A stretch of 64,000 nucleotides of DNA. Source: an uncultured Draconibacterium sp. Lineage in GTDB: Bacteria; Bacteroidota; Bacteroidia; Bacteroidales; Prolixibacteraceae. Made by a program: the position numbers and the translations under genes. Each line of letters opens with the position of its first letter. Position 1 is the first letter of the stretch. The stretch covers positions 723,501 through 787,500 of the forward strand of contig NZ_OY781884.1 of assembly GCF_963677155.1 (NCBI RefSeq). Direction: 5' to 3'. The notes beneath the pieces are model-generated. The model saw nothing but the letters and a program-made list of their open reading frames with translations. It was not told the origin of the DNA and ran no database searches. Shown piece by piece: positions 43,301 to 52,034 of this stretch.

Positions 43301-44658
43301 TGCACGTTGCCCCCAAAATGTATTGGCATCAGGTAAAGTTGTTCTGGTAATACCTCACTCGTAGCACTATACATTTTGTGGGTATTATCTTTTACATCAA
43401 TAATCTGGCATTCGTTGTTTTTAGCCGCGCTACCAATTAATCCGTCTCCTATTTCAATAGTTTTAGCAACTTCACTGTTTTTTACCCCAACAGCCCCGGT
43501 GAGTTCGAGTAGATCAATAGTTTCATCAAAAACATAAAACGCCCCCATTTCGGCTTTTAAAAAGGTGCATAAATAAACTATTATTCTATTTGATAATTCT
43601 CTCACATCGTGATTTCCACGCATTTGATCATCCAAACCACCAAGCCCTTTCTGCAACCAATTCTCTCGTTCGGTTTCATTACTCACTTCTTCAAGCTTCT
43701 TTGCCATTAAGTTTAGCGAATGGGTTAAATCATCGCTGTCAGAAGCAGGATTAAGACGAGCAGTATAGTCACCTGAGGCAATCTTCTTTGCATGTAAAGT
43801 AATGTTGTCCAATCCTTCACGTATATCGTAAAATGCTTTTGACAAAATTCCAAACTCATTATCATAATCAATAATTATCGAAGATTTTAAATCTCCCTTG
43901 GCCATTCGGTTAAAATCTTCAGCAAGTATATTTATTGGTTTTCTAATTGATTTAGAAATGGCTACTGAAATTGCAGTAACGATTGCTGCAAGAAAAACAA
44001 CCAGAAATGCAATCAGAATCAACAACAACCGATTAACATAATCGGTCAAAGAATGAACTGCCTGGGAAAAAGGCTCCGTAAACCTTGTCATCGAATCAAA
44101 AAGAGCTTCAATCTCGATCCTTTTCTCCTCCGTACTATTAAGTTTATACTCTTCAATGTTTTCAATAACCAAATTCACATGATCGCTTACTGCTCGTGCC
44201 GTTCTTTGAATCTCATGTATTTTCGCGGAATTAATCGTATGAAAAAAGCTAATCTTTTTGGCCATCAACTCCAGTTGACTCGGATCATTGTTAACACCAT
44301 CTTTAAAAGCTTCATACAACAACTGTTTCCATTCTTCTTCGGGCATTGTTCTTACTAAACTATCTGTTACCGAAAAGTAATAAGCAATATCAAAGGCTTT
44401 ATTGAAACGTTCTAACGAACGATCTAATTCTTCGTCTATCCCTGAAATATTGTAACGCAGATAATATTCCATTCCTATGGAATAGTTTCGAACAAGATAG
44501 CTGTCTTCGCTACTAACGATCGACATTGTTTGGTTTGATTTCAACAATAGGTCAACAACAATACCGAATATAAAAAAGGATAATAAAAACACTCCATTAA
44601 GAATTATTAACCTGGTTCGTAATTTTAAACTAGGTACCCAATCTCTTATTTTACTCAT
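40363..44658 (-). CDS. Large membrane hybrid histidine kinase with HAMP, GAF, PAS and three receiver modules
   Basis: The 1431-residue protein has two membrane helices (about 17-40 and 209-233) enclosing a helical periplasmic sensor, HAMP (233-285, with a second HAMP-like part after it), GAF (about 355-490), PAS (about 536-650), a long coiled coil of EEL repeats (650-765), the kinase dimer domain (FLANMSHELRTPLNSM, histidine near 769), ATPase domain (885-1000), an acidic linker, and three receiver modules. The first (1055-1145) is degenerate, with IIISAELDD where the phosphorylated aspartate should be; the second (near 1218) and third (near 1361) keep it. It resembles methylation-sensing kinases associated with CheR and CheB. 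Confidence 0.92.
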   Translation of the reverse strand: MSKIRDWVPSLKLRTRLIILNGVFLLSFFIFGIVVDLLLKSNQTMSIVSSEDSYLVRNYSIGMEYYLRYNISGIDEELDRSLERFNKAFDIAYYFSVTDSLVRTMPEEEWKQLLYEAFKDGVNNDPSQLELMAKKISFFHTINSAKIHEIQRTARAVSDHVNLVIENIEEYKLNSTEEKRIEIEALFDSMTRFTEPFSQAVHSLTDYVNRLLLILIAFLVVFLAAIVTAISVAISKSIRKPINILAEDFNRMAKGDLKSSIIIDYDNEFGILSKAFYDIREGLDNITLHAKKIASGDYTARLNPASDSDDLTHSLNLMAKKLEEVSNETERENWLQKGLGGLDDQMRGNHDVRELSNRIIVYLCTFLKAEMGAFYVFDETIDLLELTGAVGVKNSEVAKTIEIGDGLIGSAAKNNECQIIDVKDNTHKMYSATSEVLPEQLYLMPIHFGGNVQAVIELAAVHRFTELKLEFLELIKDRLSININAAVARFRNKELLEKSLKQAEVLEARDEELSQKLKENQLVREDLSRETTLLNSMMKTLPDFVYFKDLESRFLRVSDSLAHLFNVSSPKDLIGKNDFDFFPRKEAKKYFDEEQLLIKKGEGIIEEVRSTTDEDGEEIWTSTIKLPLCDENGQCIGTYGISTDVTSIKKLEIELNLQNEKLKQNQEELKATNEELHAQEEELRVANEELAEHTKILVENEKNLQVQQEELRVVNEELEAKTKILEDQKEEILENNAKLNNARIDLEKKAKELELASQYKSEFLANMSHELRTPLNSMLILSKILGDNKNKNLTEDQLKSISIIHNGGKDLLELINEILDLSKIEAGKMNFDFVDVISDEIIEEIKVNFTPVAQNKNLSLDVIKSSNFPEKIHSDRQRLMQVIKNLLSNAFKFTSKGGITVKLGVPEKDVNFVNTKLNRNNTCFISVEDTGVGIPKSKVEAIFEAFQQADGSISRKFGGTGLGLSISKQIVQVFGGEIHVTSTEGEGAVFTVYLPLDKNLINSGNQEPSSKSVDKKEENKKEEIETPDIVEEKEETVTEVIPDLDDTSRDSELDSIGVLIIHSEGKEAEMLIDLCRERNFNAVAAASISEGIKLAEKNPPQAIIISAELDDSKELSKLKNSKVTARVPLHIVSRIEDFMFEEIQELQTPESKNLKVETTNIEKKIGKEFRQVLVVEDDPVTRIVIHKLFEDKNIIMHEAETAGEAYDMISTQPFDCIILDLGLPDFSGAELLDKLKRNKIPIPYVIINTAKELSNKELRGLQQYSESIVIKGIKSDERLMDEVSLFLHQVSNTLPQKAQVPKMDAAGFKGKKVLIVDDDIRNVFAMAQILEEREIEILEAENGEVAIDALKKNSDIDLVLMDVMMPVMNGYDAMKIIRKTPGIENIPIIVLTAKAMKEDYQRAIDFGANDFISKPVDIDKLVSLLKIWLYK

Positions 44659-44969
44659 TTTGATTTTAGTTATGACTGGTTTTATTTCTTCAAACTATCT
44701 GATATGGTGTTTTGCTGCACCAACGTCCCTCGATTATTTTTAGGAAAAATAAGAAAATATCGTGTTGAAAAAAAATCGAATGCTAAATTGCAATCTCCCG
44801 ACACCTTATCAAATGGCGAATATTAGTCATTCAGCTCGAATATTACAAGCCTTAAAATCGATAATGAACCTAACAATAAATGTTTAAGGGGAAAAGGTTG
44901 TCCAATTCCTTTCCCCGATTCCTCAAACTAAAAACATCTTTACTATTTTTGCCCCGAAAACGATAGGCT
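44659..44969. other. Intergenic region between the kinase operon and mutS2
   Basis: Contains the divergent promoters. Only the mutS2 -7 box at 44944-44951 is clear. No other feature was recognised. Confidence 0.5.
44944..44951 (+). promoter_or_regulatory. -7 promoter box of mutS2
   Basis: TATTTTTG, exact consensus, 19 bases before the ATG. Confidence 0.6.
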
Positions 44970-47462
44970 ATGCAAAACATTTATCCAAATAATTTCGAAG
45001 CAAAAATTGGTTTCGACCGCATTCGTGAGATGCTTACCAATAAGTGTATCAGCACAATGGGAAACGAATGGGTGGAAGAAATGCACTTTCAAACGTCGTA
45101 CAACACTATTTTGCAACAACTAAATGAGGTAAATGAGTTTTGCCGAATCATCCGCGAATTCGACAGTTTTCCGGCCACGCATTTTTATGATCTGCGCGAA
45201 GCTTTGCAAAAAATCCGACTGGAAGGTCGTTTCCTCGAACCAGAAGAATTGTTTGACCTAAAACGTTCGCTGGAATCGGTGCGTGCCATTGTTAATTTCT
45301 TTTCAAAACAGGAAGATGAAGTCTTCCCCATTCTGAAACAGAAAACATCGCGAGTACAGGTATTTCCGTATATCTACGACCGCATTGATGTAATCATCAA
45401 CAAATTTGGTAAGATCAGAGACAACGCATCGCCCGAACTGGCACACACCCGCCGCAGTATTTTAAACATGCAGTCGAGCATGTCGAAACGTTTGCATGCG
45501 ATTTTAAAACAAGCGCAAAAAGATGGCTGGGTGGAAGATGACGCTGCCGTTAGTATTCGCGACGGGCGAGCTGTAATTCCAGTTGCAGCAGCCAACAAAC
45601 GCAAGCTTAAAGGTATTGTTTACGATGAATCGGCCACCGGAAAAACATCGTATGTTGAGCCCAACGAGATTGTGGAAATGAACAACGAGATTCGCGAACT
45701 GGAATATGCCGAACGCCGCGAGATTATTAAAATACTCACTAATTTTGCCAACGATATTCGTCCCTATCTCGAAGAACTGGCCTACTCTTACGACTTCCTT
45801 GGTGAAATGGATTTTATCCGGGCAAAAGCATTGCTGGCGGTTGAATTTGATGCCATTCGCCCTGAATTTGAAGAAGAACCAATAATTGAATGGTACCATG
45901 CTATTCATCCTACACTTTTAAAAACACTAAAAAAGGAGAACCGGAAAATTGTACCGCTTGATATAAAACTTACCGACGAAAAACACATTCTGCTGATTTC
46001 GGGACCAAATGCCGGAGGTAAATCGGTGTGTTTAAAAACAACAGGACTGCTGCAATACATGTTACAATGTGGTTTACTTATTCCGGTTAACGAAGCCAGT
46101 AAAACAGGTGTTTTCGAGCAGCTCTTTATCGATATCGGCGACGAGCAATCGATGGAAAATGATTTGAGCACCTACAGTTCGCACCTGATGAACATGAAAC
46201 ATTTTGTGCGCAACTGTAATGAAAAAACGTTGATTCTGATTGACGAATTTGGTACCGGAACCGAACCAATGCTGGGCGGTGCAATTGCCGAGTCGATTCT
46301 GGAGAAGCTTACTGAGCTGGGTACTTTTGGTGTAATCACCACCCACTACACTAATCTTAAGCACTTTGCATCGTCAGCCGATGGGATAATTAACGGCGCC
46401 ATGCTTTACGATTCACAGCACATGAATCCGCTTTTCAAACTTGATATTGGTAAGCCGGGAAGTTCGTTTGCTTTTGAGATTGCACGAAAAATTGGATTAC
46501 CCGAAGATATTCTGGAACAGGCTACCGAAAAAGTGGGTAAAGACCACATTGATTTCGACCGCAACCTGCGCAAAATTAATCGTGATAAACGTTATTGGGA
46601 AACCAAGCGAATGAAGATTCGCAAAGTGGAAAAAATTATCGACGACACAGCAGAAACCTACGAATCGGAATTACAGGAAATTCAGAAGCAGCGAAAAGAA
46701 ATTCTGAAAAAAGCCAAAGAAGAAGCTGATGCCTTGTTAAAAGGAGTGAACAAACGAATTGAAAACACCATTCAGGAAATAAAACAGGCCCAGGCAGATA
46801 AGGAAAAAACAAAAGAAGCACGGGCAAAATTGGGTAATCTGAAAAAAGATATAGATCGCGCAGTTACTGACAACGATTCACAAATCACTAAAAAGATGGA
46901 GAAATTACGTCGGCGCGAAGACAACCGAAATAAACACCGCCCCGATGAATCGAAAAAGCCTATAACCAAAGAAAAGCTGGAACAAAGTATTGAAATGCGA
47001 CCAGGCGATAAAGTGCGCTTAAAAGGGCAGGATACGATTGGCGACCTCATTGAAATTAATGCCAAAAATGCAGTGGTTGCCTTTGGCCAGTTGATGACAA
47101 CAATACCAAGTAAAAACCTGGAGCGGATAAGCAATAACGAAGCAAAAAAGCTGGATAAAAATCGTGGAGGACGTGCTTCTGTTCTTAGCGAAGGTTTCTC
47201 TGAACGTCGCTTAAATTTTAAACCTGAGATCGATATTCGTGGGCAAAGAGCTGATGAAGCCATCTCGAAAATCACAGCCTTTATTGATGAAGCAATAATG
47301 TTTGAATCGGGTCAACTTCGAATCCTTCATGGCAAAGGGAATGGAATTTTGAGACAAATTATTCGCGAATACCTGCGCTCGGAACCCATGGTGCGCAGCT
47401 ACAAAGATGAACATGTTGATTTTGGCGGAGCAGGAATTACTGTGGTAAATTTGGCACTTTAG
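44970..47462 (+). CDS. mutS2: MutS2 family endonuclease/ATPase
   Basis: The 830-residue protein has the MutS2 core with LISGPNAGGKSVCLKTTGLL near residue 335 (Walker A), LILIDEFGTGTEPMLGG near 420 (Walker B), VITTHYTNLKHFA near 455, a long coiled coil (520-660) rich in Lys and Glu, and a C-terminal Smr domain (residues 750-830: EIDIRGQRADEAISKITAFI and LRILHGKGNGILRQIIREYL). MutS2 acts on branched DNA to limit recombination and is linked to ribosome rescue in some bacteria. The mismatch-recognition domain of MutS1 is absent, as expected. Confidence 0.95.
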   Translation: MQNIYPNNFEAKIGFDRIREMLTNKCISTMGNEWVEEMHFQTSYNTILQQLNEVNEFCRIIREFDSFPATHFYDLREALQKIRLEGRFLEPEELFDLKRSLESVRAIVNFFSKQEDEVFPILKQKTSRVQVFPYIYDRIDVIINKFGKIRDNASPELAHTRRSILNMQSSMSKRLHAILKQAQKDGWVEDDAAVSIRDGRAVIPVAAANKRKLKGIVYDESATGKTSYVEPNEIVEMNNEIRELEYAERREIIKILTNFANDIRPYLEELAYSYDFLGEMDFIRAKALLAVEFDAIRPEFEEEPIIEWYHAIHPTLLKTLKKENRKIVPLDIKLTDEKHILLISGPNAGGKSVCLKTTGLLQYMLQCGLLIPVNEASKTGVFEQLFIDIGDEQSMENDLSTYSSHLMNMKHFVRNCNEKTLILIDEFGTGTEPMLGGAIAESILEKLTELGTFGVITTHYTNLKHFASSADGIINGAMLYDSQHMNPLFKLDIGKPGSSFAFEIARKIGLPEDILEQATEKVGKDHIDFDRNLRKINRDKRYWETKRMKIRKVEKIIDDTAETYESELQEIQKQRKEILKKAKEEADALLKGVNKRIENTIQEIKQAQADKEKTKEARAKLGNLKKDIDRAVTDNDSQITKKMEKLRRREDNRNKHRPDESKKPITKEKLEQSIEMRPGDKVRLKGQDTIGDLIEINAKNAVVAFGQLMTTIPSKNLERISNNEAKKLDKNRGGRASVLSEGFSERRLNFKPEIDIRGQRADEAISKITAFIDEAIMFESGQLRILHGKGNGILRQIIREYLRSEPMVRSYKDEHVDFGGAGITVVNLAL

Positions 47463-47511
47463 AATCTGGTTATTCATAAAATAATCAGCTAAATATGCGA
47501 AATATACAACT

Positions 47512-48204
47512 ATGAAAAACAACTTCAAAGTAATAGCATTTGATGCTGACGACACTCTTTGGGTTAACGAAACATTCTTCCGCGAAACTGAAGAAAAGTT
47601 TTGTGCTTTGTTATCGGATTTTAGCACCTCCGACGAAATCATGGAAGTGCTTTTTTCCACAGAAATACAAAACCTGAAAGAATACGGTTACGGCACCAAA
47701 GGATTTGTACTTTCAATGGTTGAAACGGCGTTGAAGATTACTGGCAATAAAGTACCACAGCAAATTATTGAGCAAATTATTGAACTGGGTAAAAAACAGA
47801 TCAATCAGCCGGTAGAATTGATCGACGGCGTTATTGAAACACTGGAATATTTGCAGCAAAAAGGCTTTAAATTAATTGTAGCGACCAAAGGCGATTTGCT
47901 CGATCAGGAACGAAAACTGAAAAAATCGAAGCTCGAAAAATATTTTCATCATGTGGAGGTGATGAGCAATAAAGAACCGGCTGATTATCAAAAACTCATC
48001 AACCATCTGGAGATTGCTCCGGAAGATTTTCTAATGATCGGAAATTCATACAAATCAGACATCGAACCGGTACTGCAATTGGGTGGTTTTGGCATCCATA
48101 TTCCTTTTCATACTACCTGGATTCACGAACAGGTGGAAGAAGAGAAAGAGCACCCTAACTGGATAAAACAGAAAACTATCCGGGAGATTAAGAACCTTCT
48201 TTGA
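47512..48204 (+). CDS. HAD-superfamily hydrolase
   Basis: The 230-residue protein has the HAD motifs VIAFDADDTLWVNE (nucleophile near residue 11), IVATKGD near 122, and the C-terminal MIGNSYKSDIEPV near 180. The fold and length suit a phosphatase of the phosphoglycolate/YjjG type. The substrate cannot be given. It lies 49 bases after mutS2 and may be in its transcript. Confidence 0.88.
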   Translation: MKNNFKVIAFDADDTLWVNETFFRETEEKFCALLSDFSTSDEIMEVLFSTEIQNLKEYGYGTKGFVLSMVETALKITGNKVPQQIIEQIIELGKKQINQPVELIDGVIETLEYLQQKGFKLIVATKGDLLDQERKLKKSKLEKYFHHVEVMSNKEPADYQKLINHLEIAPEDFLMIGNSYKSDIEPVLQLGGFGIHIPFHTTWIHEQVEEEKEHPNWIKQKTIREIKNLL

Positions 48205-48260
48205 TTACTTATTTCATATCATTGCCAGGAATAGTACCTTGCAAAAAAATAGCAATTACT

Positions 48261-50114
48261 ATGAAATATACATTTCTAATAATACTGTTTTCGTGGTTGT
48301 TTACCTTTACTTTGCAAGCTTCGGGTTCTGAAGCTCCAAACGACACCACTTACATTTTTCTAAAAGATTATGGTTTATACAAAACCCGTAAAAAGAATGC
48401 TATAAAATACTTCTACAAAGCACTCGATGATCTAAAAACAGATCAGCCAAAAGTGTTGGTCTTTTCCACAGGCATTTACCATTTTTATCCTGACGGTTGT
48501 AAAACCAAAGTATACTACGAAGCAAATACCATAAATGCTGGCCCTAAAGTTTGTGCATTTCACTTCGAAAATGTGAAAAACCTCGTGATCGACGGGCGAG
48601 GCAGCCACCTTATATTTCATCAGGAAATACAACCTTTCACTTTTGACAATTGTGAAAACATTACCCTAAAAAACGTTACAATTGACTGGGAGCAGCCTTT
48701 TATTGCCCAGGCCGAAGTTTTACGCGTAAACGACCGTTATATGGACATTGCCATAAACCCTAAAGAAACACCCTACCATTTGGAGGAAGGCAAGATATTT
48801 TTTGATGTGGGAAATGGCCGAACAAATGAATGGAAACAAACATTGGAGATCGACCGAAAAGGGAGATACATTGTTCCCCAAACCGGCGACTTACCTTGTT
48901 TGGGAGAAGGCTGGAATGCCTACACAGCCGAGGCTACCATGCCCGGAATTGTACGCCTGCATTTTAATTTTAAGCGGAAGCCCCAAATTGGGAATTTCCT
49001 TATTATGCAACATGCCACGCCAACACATGCAGGTGTTTTTATTTCAGAATCGAACAAAATTACCATCGAAAATCTCAGATTATATCATGCTGCAGGATCG
49101 GGTATTTTGGCACAATACAGCAAAAATATCGAGTTTGACGGATATCAGGCAATTCCCAACCGCACTAGAATGCGTTATTTTGGAGGAGGCTTTGACGGAT
49201 TACAAATAGTAAATTGCCAGGGCAATGTTTTGGTTAACAATTGTACTTTCGAAGGGCTTATTAATCAGCCTGTAACTGTTCATAGCATAAGCGTTAGTGT
49301 TGACGAAGTTATGTCGGCAAATCAGATAAAATGTAGCTACTTGGATAAACAAAATGAAATTCAAAACTGGGCTCGTTCGGGAGATCGTATAAATTTTATT
49401 GGTGCTAATTCTATAAACACGATTAAAACGATAACAGATATTGATGAACAACACTTTTCGCTACTCTTTGAACAACCTGTTCCCACAAACCTGCAAGCCG
49501 CAACCATTATCGAAAACCTAAGCTGGATACCTAAACTGACAATTAAGAACAGTAATTTTAAAAATAGCCGTGCCAGTGGTCTTGTTGTTGCAACAGCCGG
49601 GAAAGTTGAAATTGAAAACAATACTTTTGAATCAAGTGGAAGTGCGATTCGTATTGCCGGTGATGCAAATACCTCGCAAAAAACAGGTGGCGCAACCGAC
49701 ATATCCATCTCCGGGAATATATTTACATCGTTATGCAATACAAGTGCATACCATTACAACGAAGCAATTATATCCATCTATCCCATCATTCCCGCTTTAA
49801 ATGATAATACTCCTGTTTTCCACCGCAATATCAGCATTCAGAACAACCTGTTTAATTCGTTCGATTATCCACTTCTCTATGCGCTTTCTGTTGACGAATT
49901 GTCATTTACAGGAAACACCGTTACCAGAAGTTATGATTTTGAACCATTCCATAACCCGCTTTACACGTTTAGCATTGAATATTGTAAACGAATAAACATT
50001 ACCGGCAACAACTTATCGAATGACGTGCTTGGGAATAATATTTATTTGAAAAAGACTCCGATAAATCAATTAAAAACGGATATCGAGTCTATTTTCACCG
50101 TTGAAGAGTATTGA
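48261..50114 (+). CDS. GH110-like parallel beta-helix protein with altered catalytic residues
   Basis: The ATG at 48261 gives 617 residues with a signal peptide (MKYTFLIILFSWLFTFTLQA). The body is a right-handed beta helix of short repeats (NVKNLVIDGRGS, NCENITLKNVTIDW, NKITIENLRLYHAAGSG, SIQNNLFNSFDY). The layout matches GH110 alpha-1,3-galactosidases, including the FDGLQIVNCQGNVLVNNCTF segment near residue 310. In GH110 an Asp is followed 23 and 24 residues later by the pair Asp-Asp; here the first Asp is present, but the pair is Asn-Gln (GLINQPVTVHS). The enzyme may be inactive, bind glycans only, or act differently. No other sugar-utilisation gene adjoins on this strand; BglX is 1.9 kb away. 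Confidence 0.75.
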   Translation: MKYTFLIILFSWLFTFTLQASGSEAPNDTTYIFLKDYGLYKTRKKNAIKYFYKALDDLKTDQPKVLVFSTGIYHFYPDGCKTKVYYEANTINAGPKVCAFHFENVKNLVIDGRGSHLIFHQEIQPFTFDNCENITLKNVTIDWEQPFIAQAEVLRVNDRYMDIAINPKETPYHLEEGKIFFDVGNGRTNEWKQTLEIDRKGRYIVPQTGDLPCLGEGWNAYTAEATMPGIVRLHFNFKRKPQIGNFLIMQHATPTHAGVFISESNKITIENLRLYHAAGSGILAQYSKNIEFDGYQAIPNRTRMRYFGGGFDGLQIVNCQGNVLVNNCTFEGLINQPVTVHSISVSVDEVMSANQIKCSYLDKQNEIQNWARSGDRINFIGANSINTIKTITDIDEQHFSLLFEQPVPTNLQAATIIENLSWIPKLTIKNSNFKNSRASGLVVATAGKVEIENNTFESSGSAIRIAGDANTSQKTGGATDISISGNIFTSLCNTSAYHYNEAIISIYPIIPALNDNTPVFHRNISIQNNLFNSFDYPLLYALSVDELSFTGNTVTRSYDFEPFHNPLYTFSIEYCKRINITGNNLSNDVLGNNIYLKKTPINQLKTDIESIFTVEEY

Positions 50115-50311
50115 TTACTTAAACACAACTTCAGAAAAACTGATTACCGCCGTAAAATAGGCGGAATCGGGTCTTATCGTTGTTATTTTCTATCTTATTA
50201 TCTTACTTTTACTACCGGACGCAATAATGAAAAAATACTAAGAATACTGTGGAGATCCATTTTTAGATGGTTCTACTTTTTCAGTACACTTTTTGAAGTG
50301 GTTTGTAAATA

Positions 50312-50344
50312 CAAAACCGTTCATGTTGATGAACGGTTTTTTTT
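50312..50344 (+). terminator. Intrinsic terminator downstream of the GH110-like gene
   Basis: AAAACCGTTCAT and ATGAACGGTTTT form the stem with a four-base loop, followed by a T tract. It lies about 200 bases after the stop, so there may be a long 3' UTR or a small RNA in between. Confidence 0.88.
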
Positions 50345-50852
50345 ATAATAGCCAGCCTTCTATTATTTTCTTCTGTTGCCCTTGAAATTCCTATTAACAT
50401 AATGTCAGGAAAGAAGCAAAAAGAAAGGGTAGAACTTAAGGACGCTTTTTAGTGATGATTGATAATTTACAAACCCCTTTATACAGAACCAATCAAATTA
50501 GAAGTCGTTCTACCCTGTTATACAAACCCTATATTTTTATTTTCCTAATTTGCTTATATAATAACAATCGATGTTCCAGAAAACATTATACACTCATATA
50601 CTGCAACTTAAATGTGCCAAACCTTTCACCGACGGTCTCATATTGGGACATATTTCTCAATATAGAACTCAAAATGGACAACTTACCCTTTCTTTTATTG
50701 GTAATTGTTCTCCTGTAAATAATTCGGCGGAGGTATAAAATGAAAGAATGCCATTACAATTAATGAATACTTGACCTGATTGAATTCAACATTACTCTCA
50801 TACTCTTTAATTAAAAAACTACCAAAGAGAAATAAAATGGAGATATAAAAAC

Positions 50853-50880
50853 AAAAGGCAACTCAACAGTTGCCTTTTTT
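50853..50880 (+). terminator. Orphan terminator hairpin with CAAC loop
   Basis: AAAAGGCAACT and AGTTGCCTTTT around the loop CAAC, followed by T. No gene precedes it. Confidence 0.8.
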
Positions 50881-51198
50881 ATATTTCTTACGTCCTCGTA
50901 AGATGTAAAAGAATTGTGCCATATTTAAATCTAATGAGTTGAATTGGAAAGAGTCACTGAATAATTTCTAACCAATTTCATAATCTCAACAACAGATCTA
51001 GTTGATCCTTGTTTTATCAAAACTACGAATTCACATACAAAAAACCGCGAGATCACCTTCCATTTCAGCATTTTTCAGCAAAGTGCCTAAACCCTGATCG
51101 GCATTTTTAACGTCACAATCAGGTAACTTCTTCTGTAACTTAAATTTATAGCGTAATAATAGGCATTCAGAAAGCGTTTATCAAATGTGATAAAAAAG

Positions 51199-51223
51199 AA
51201 AGGGCAGTTCAACAACTGCCCTT
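51199..51223. terminator. Second orphan hairpin with CAAC loop
   Basis: AAGGGCAGTT and AACTGCCCTT around CAAC, preceded by A-rich sequence. The stem and loop are closely similar to the one at 50853-50880. No gene precedes it. Confidence 0.65.
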
Positions 51224-51470
51224 ATTAATGTTAACCCCCAAACACACAATAGGTCGGAACGACCTATCACCAGCAAAGAAAATAATTCTTTTTCATTTAC
51301 ACAAATAAATATATATAAATATGCTAATTTTAAGCAAAGTACTTATTGTTTCTCAGTATTTCTACCCCACTGGGGTATCTACGGTGCTCAATTCATTGTT
51401 CGCATGAACCCCCATCAAAGATTGCTGATTTTTGTTTAAAAAATTTTCTTTTCCAACATTTCATTAACGC

Positions 51471-51611
51471 TTAGTATCCTTCCAACTCTTTAGCCTTGAT
51501 ATAAAATTTAGTTGAGCCATAGTTCCCAAGTCAAATATCTTTAGATAATTCTGGTAATACTATTTCAAGCAGCTCAAATAGAAACAAGAATACTTTATCT
51601 CTATCTTTCAT
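51471..51611 (-). pseudogene. Short broken reading frame with internal stop
   Basis: From the ATG at 51611 there are 26 codons rich in Leu and Glu (MKDRDKVFLFLFELLEIVLP and on), then a TGA at 51531-51533, then 19 further open codons (LGNYGSTKFYIKAKELEGY) ending in TAA at 51471. The two pieces read as one small protein interrupted by a stop. No family recognised. Confidence 0.4.
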
Positions 51612-51626
51612 CGATATTATAACCTC

Positions 51627-51830
51627 TTAGTTGTAATTGTATACAAAATAGTTGTGGCTGGCAAAAGCAAATTCCAGATCGGTATTATTAAAAGCTGCTT
51701 CGTAAAAGCGGGCAAAACACAAATACTCTTTCCCATTGGGTAGCCCGTAGAAGTGCACCGGATAATGGGTTGCTAAAAATGGAATACTGGATTTATAGAA
51801 AAATCGGCTTAATGATTTCAGAATTAACAA
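51627..51830 (-). pseudogene. Protein remnant without a good start
   Basis: The 67-codon frame begins with TTG and contains a natural-looking sequence in its last 45 residues (HYPVHFYGLPNGKEYLCFAR and on), which reads like the C-terminal part of a larger protein. There is no promoter box or signal for a start, and the downstream fragment at 51471-51611 is broken. Probably the end of a lost gene. Confidence 0.4.
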
Positions 51831-51960
51831 GAAAGAGTGGTTCTATAGCTTGCAAAATTAATGAAAACGGGCTCCTGTGCATCTTCTCTATTTTTATATA
51901 AATGCTAAATGATTTTATATTCAATATAAAATCATCAGCCGCCTCATTTTGGACAAACAA

Positions 51961-52004
51961 AAAACAGGCGATTCCAGTATTTATTCTGAAACCGCCTGTG
52001 TTTT
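51961..52004 (-). terminator. Intrinsic terminator after bglX
   Basis: ACAGGCGG and CGCCTGT arms enclose a longer loop, with T-rich sequence downstream on the minus strand, 30 bases after the stop codon. Confidence 0.85.
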
Positions 52005-52034
52005 ATATCGACACTAAAAATGTGTTTAATTCTT

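Larger units (their letters stand above)
50115..52034. other. Gene-poor AT-rich region with hairpins and gene fragments
   Basis: No intact gene is supported over 1.9 kb. The region has four terminator-like hairpins (50312-50344, 50853-50880, 51199-51223, 51961-52004), a perfect palindromic hairpin ATAGGTCG/CGACCTAT at 51249-51267, a near-palindrome around 51363-51377, and two adjoining protein fragments on the minus strand (51627-51830 and 51471-51611). It looks like a decayed insertion zone. Confidence 0.6.

Noticed and set aside
50452-50718. 88-codon open frame
   Set aside because: AT-rich with no promoter, no domain and poor composition; probably chance.
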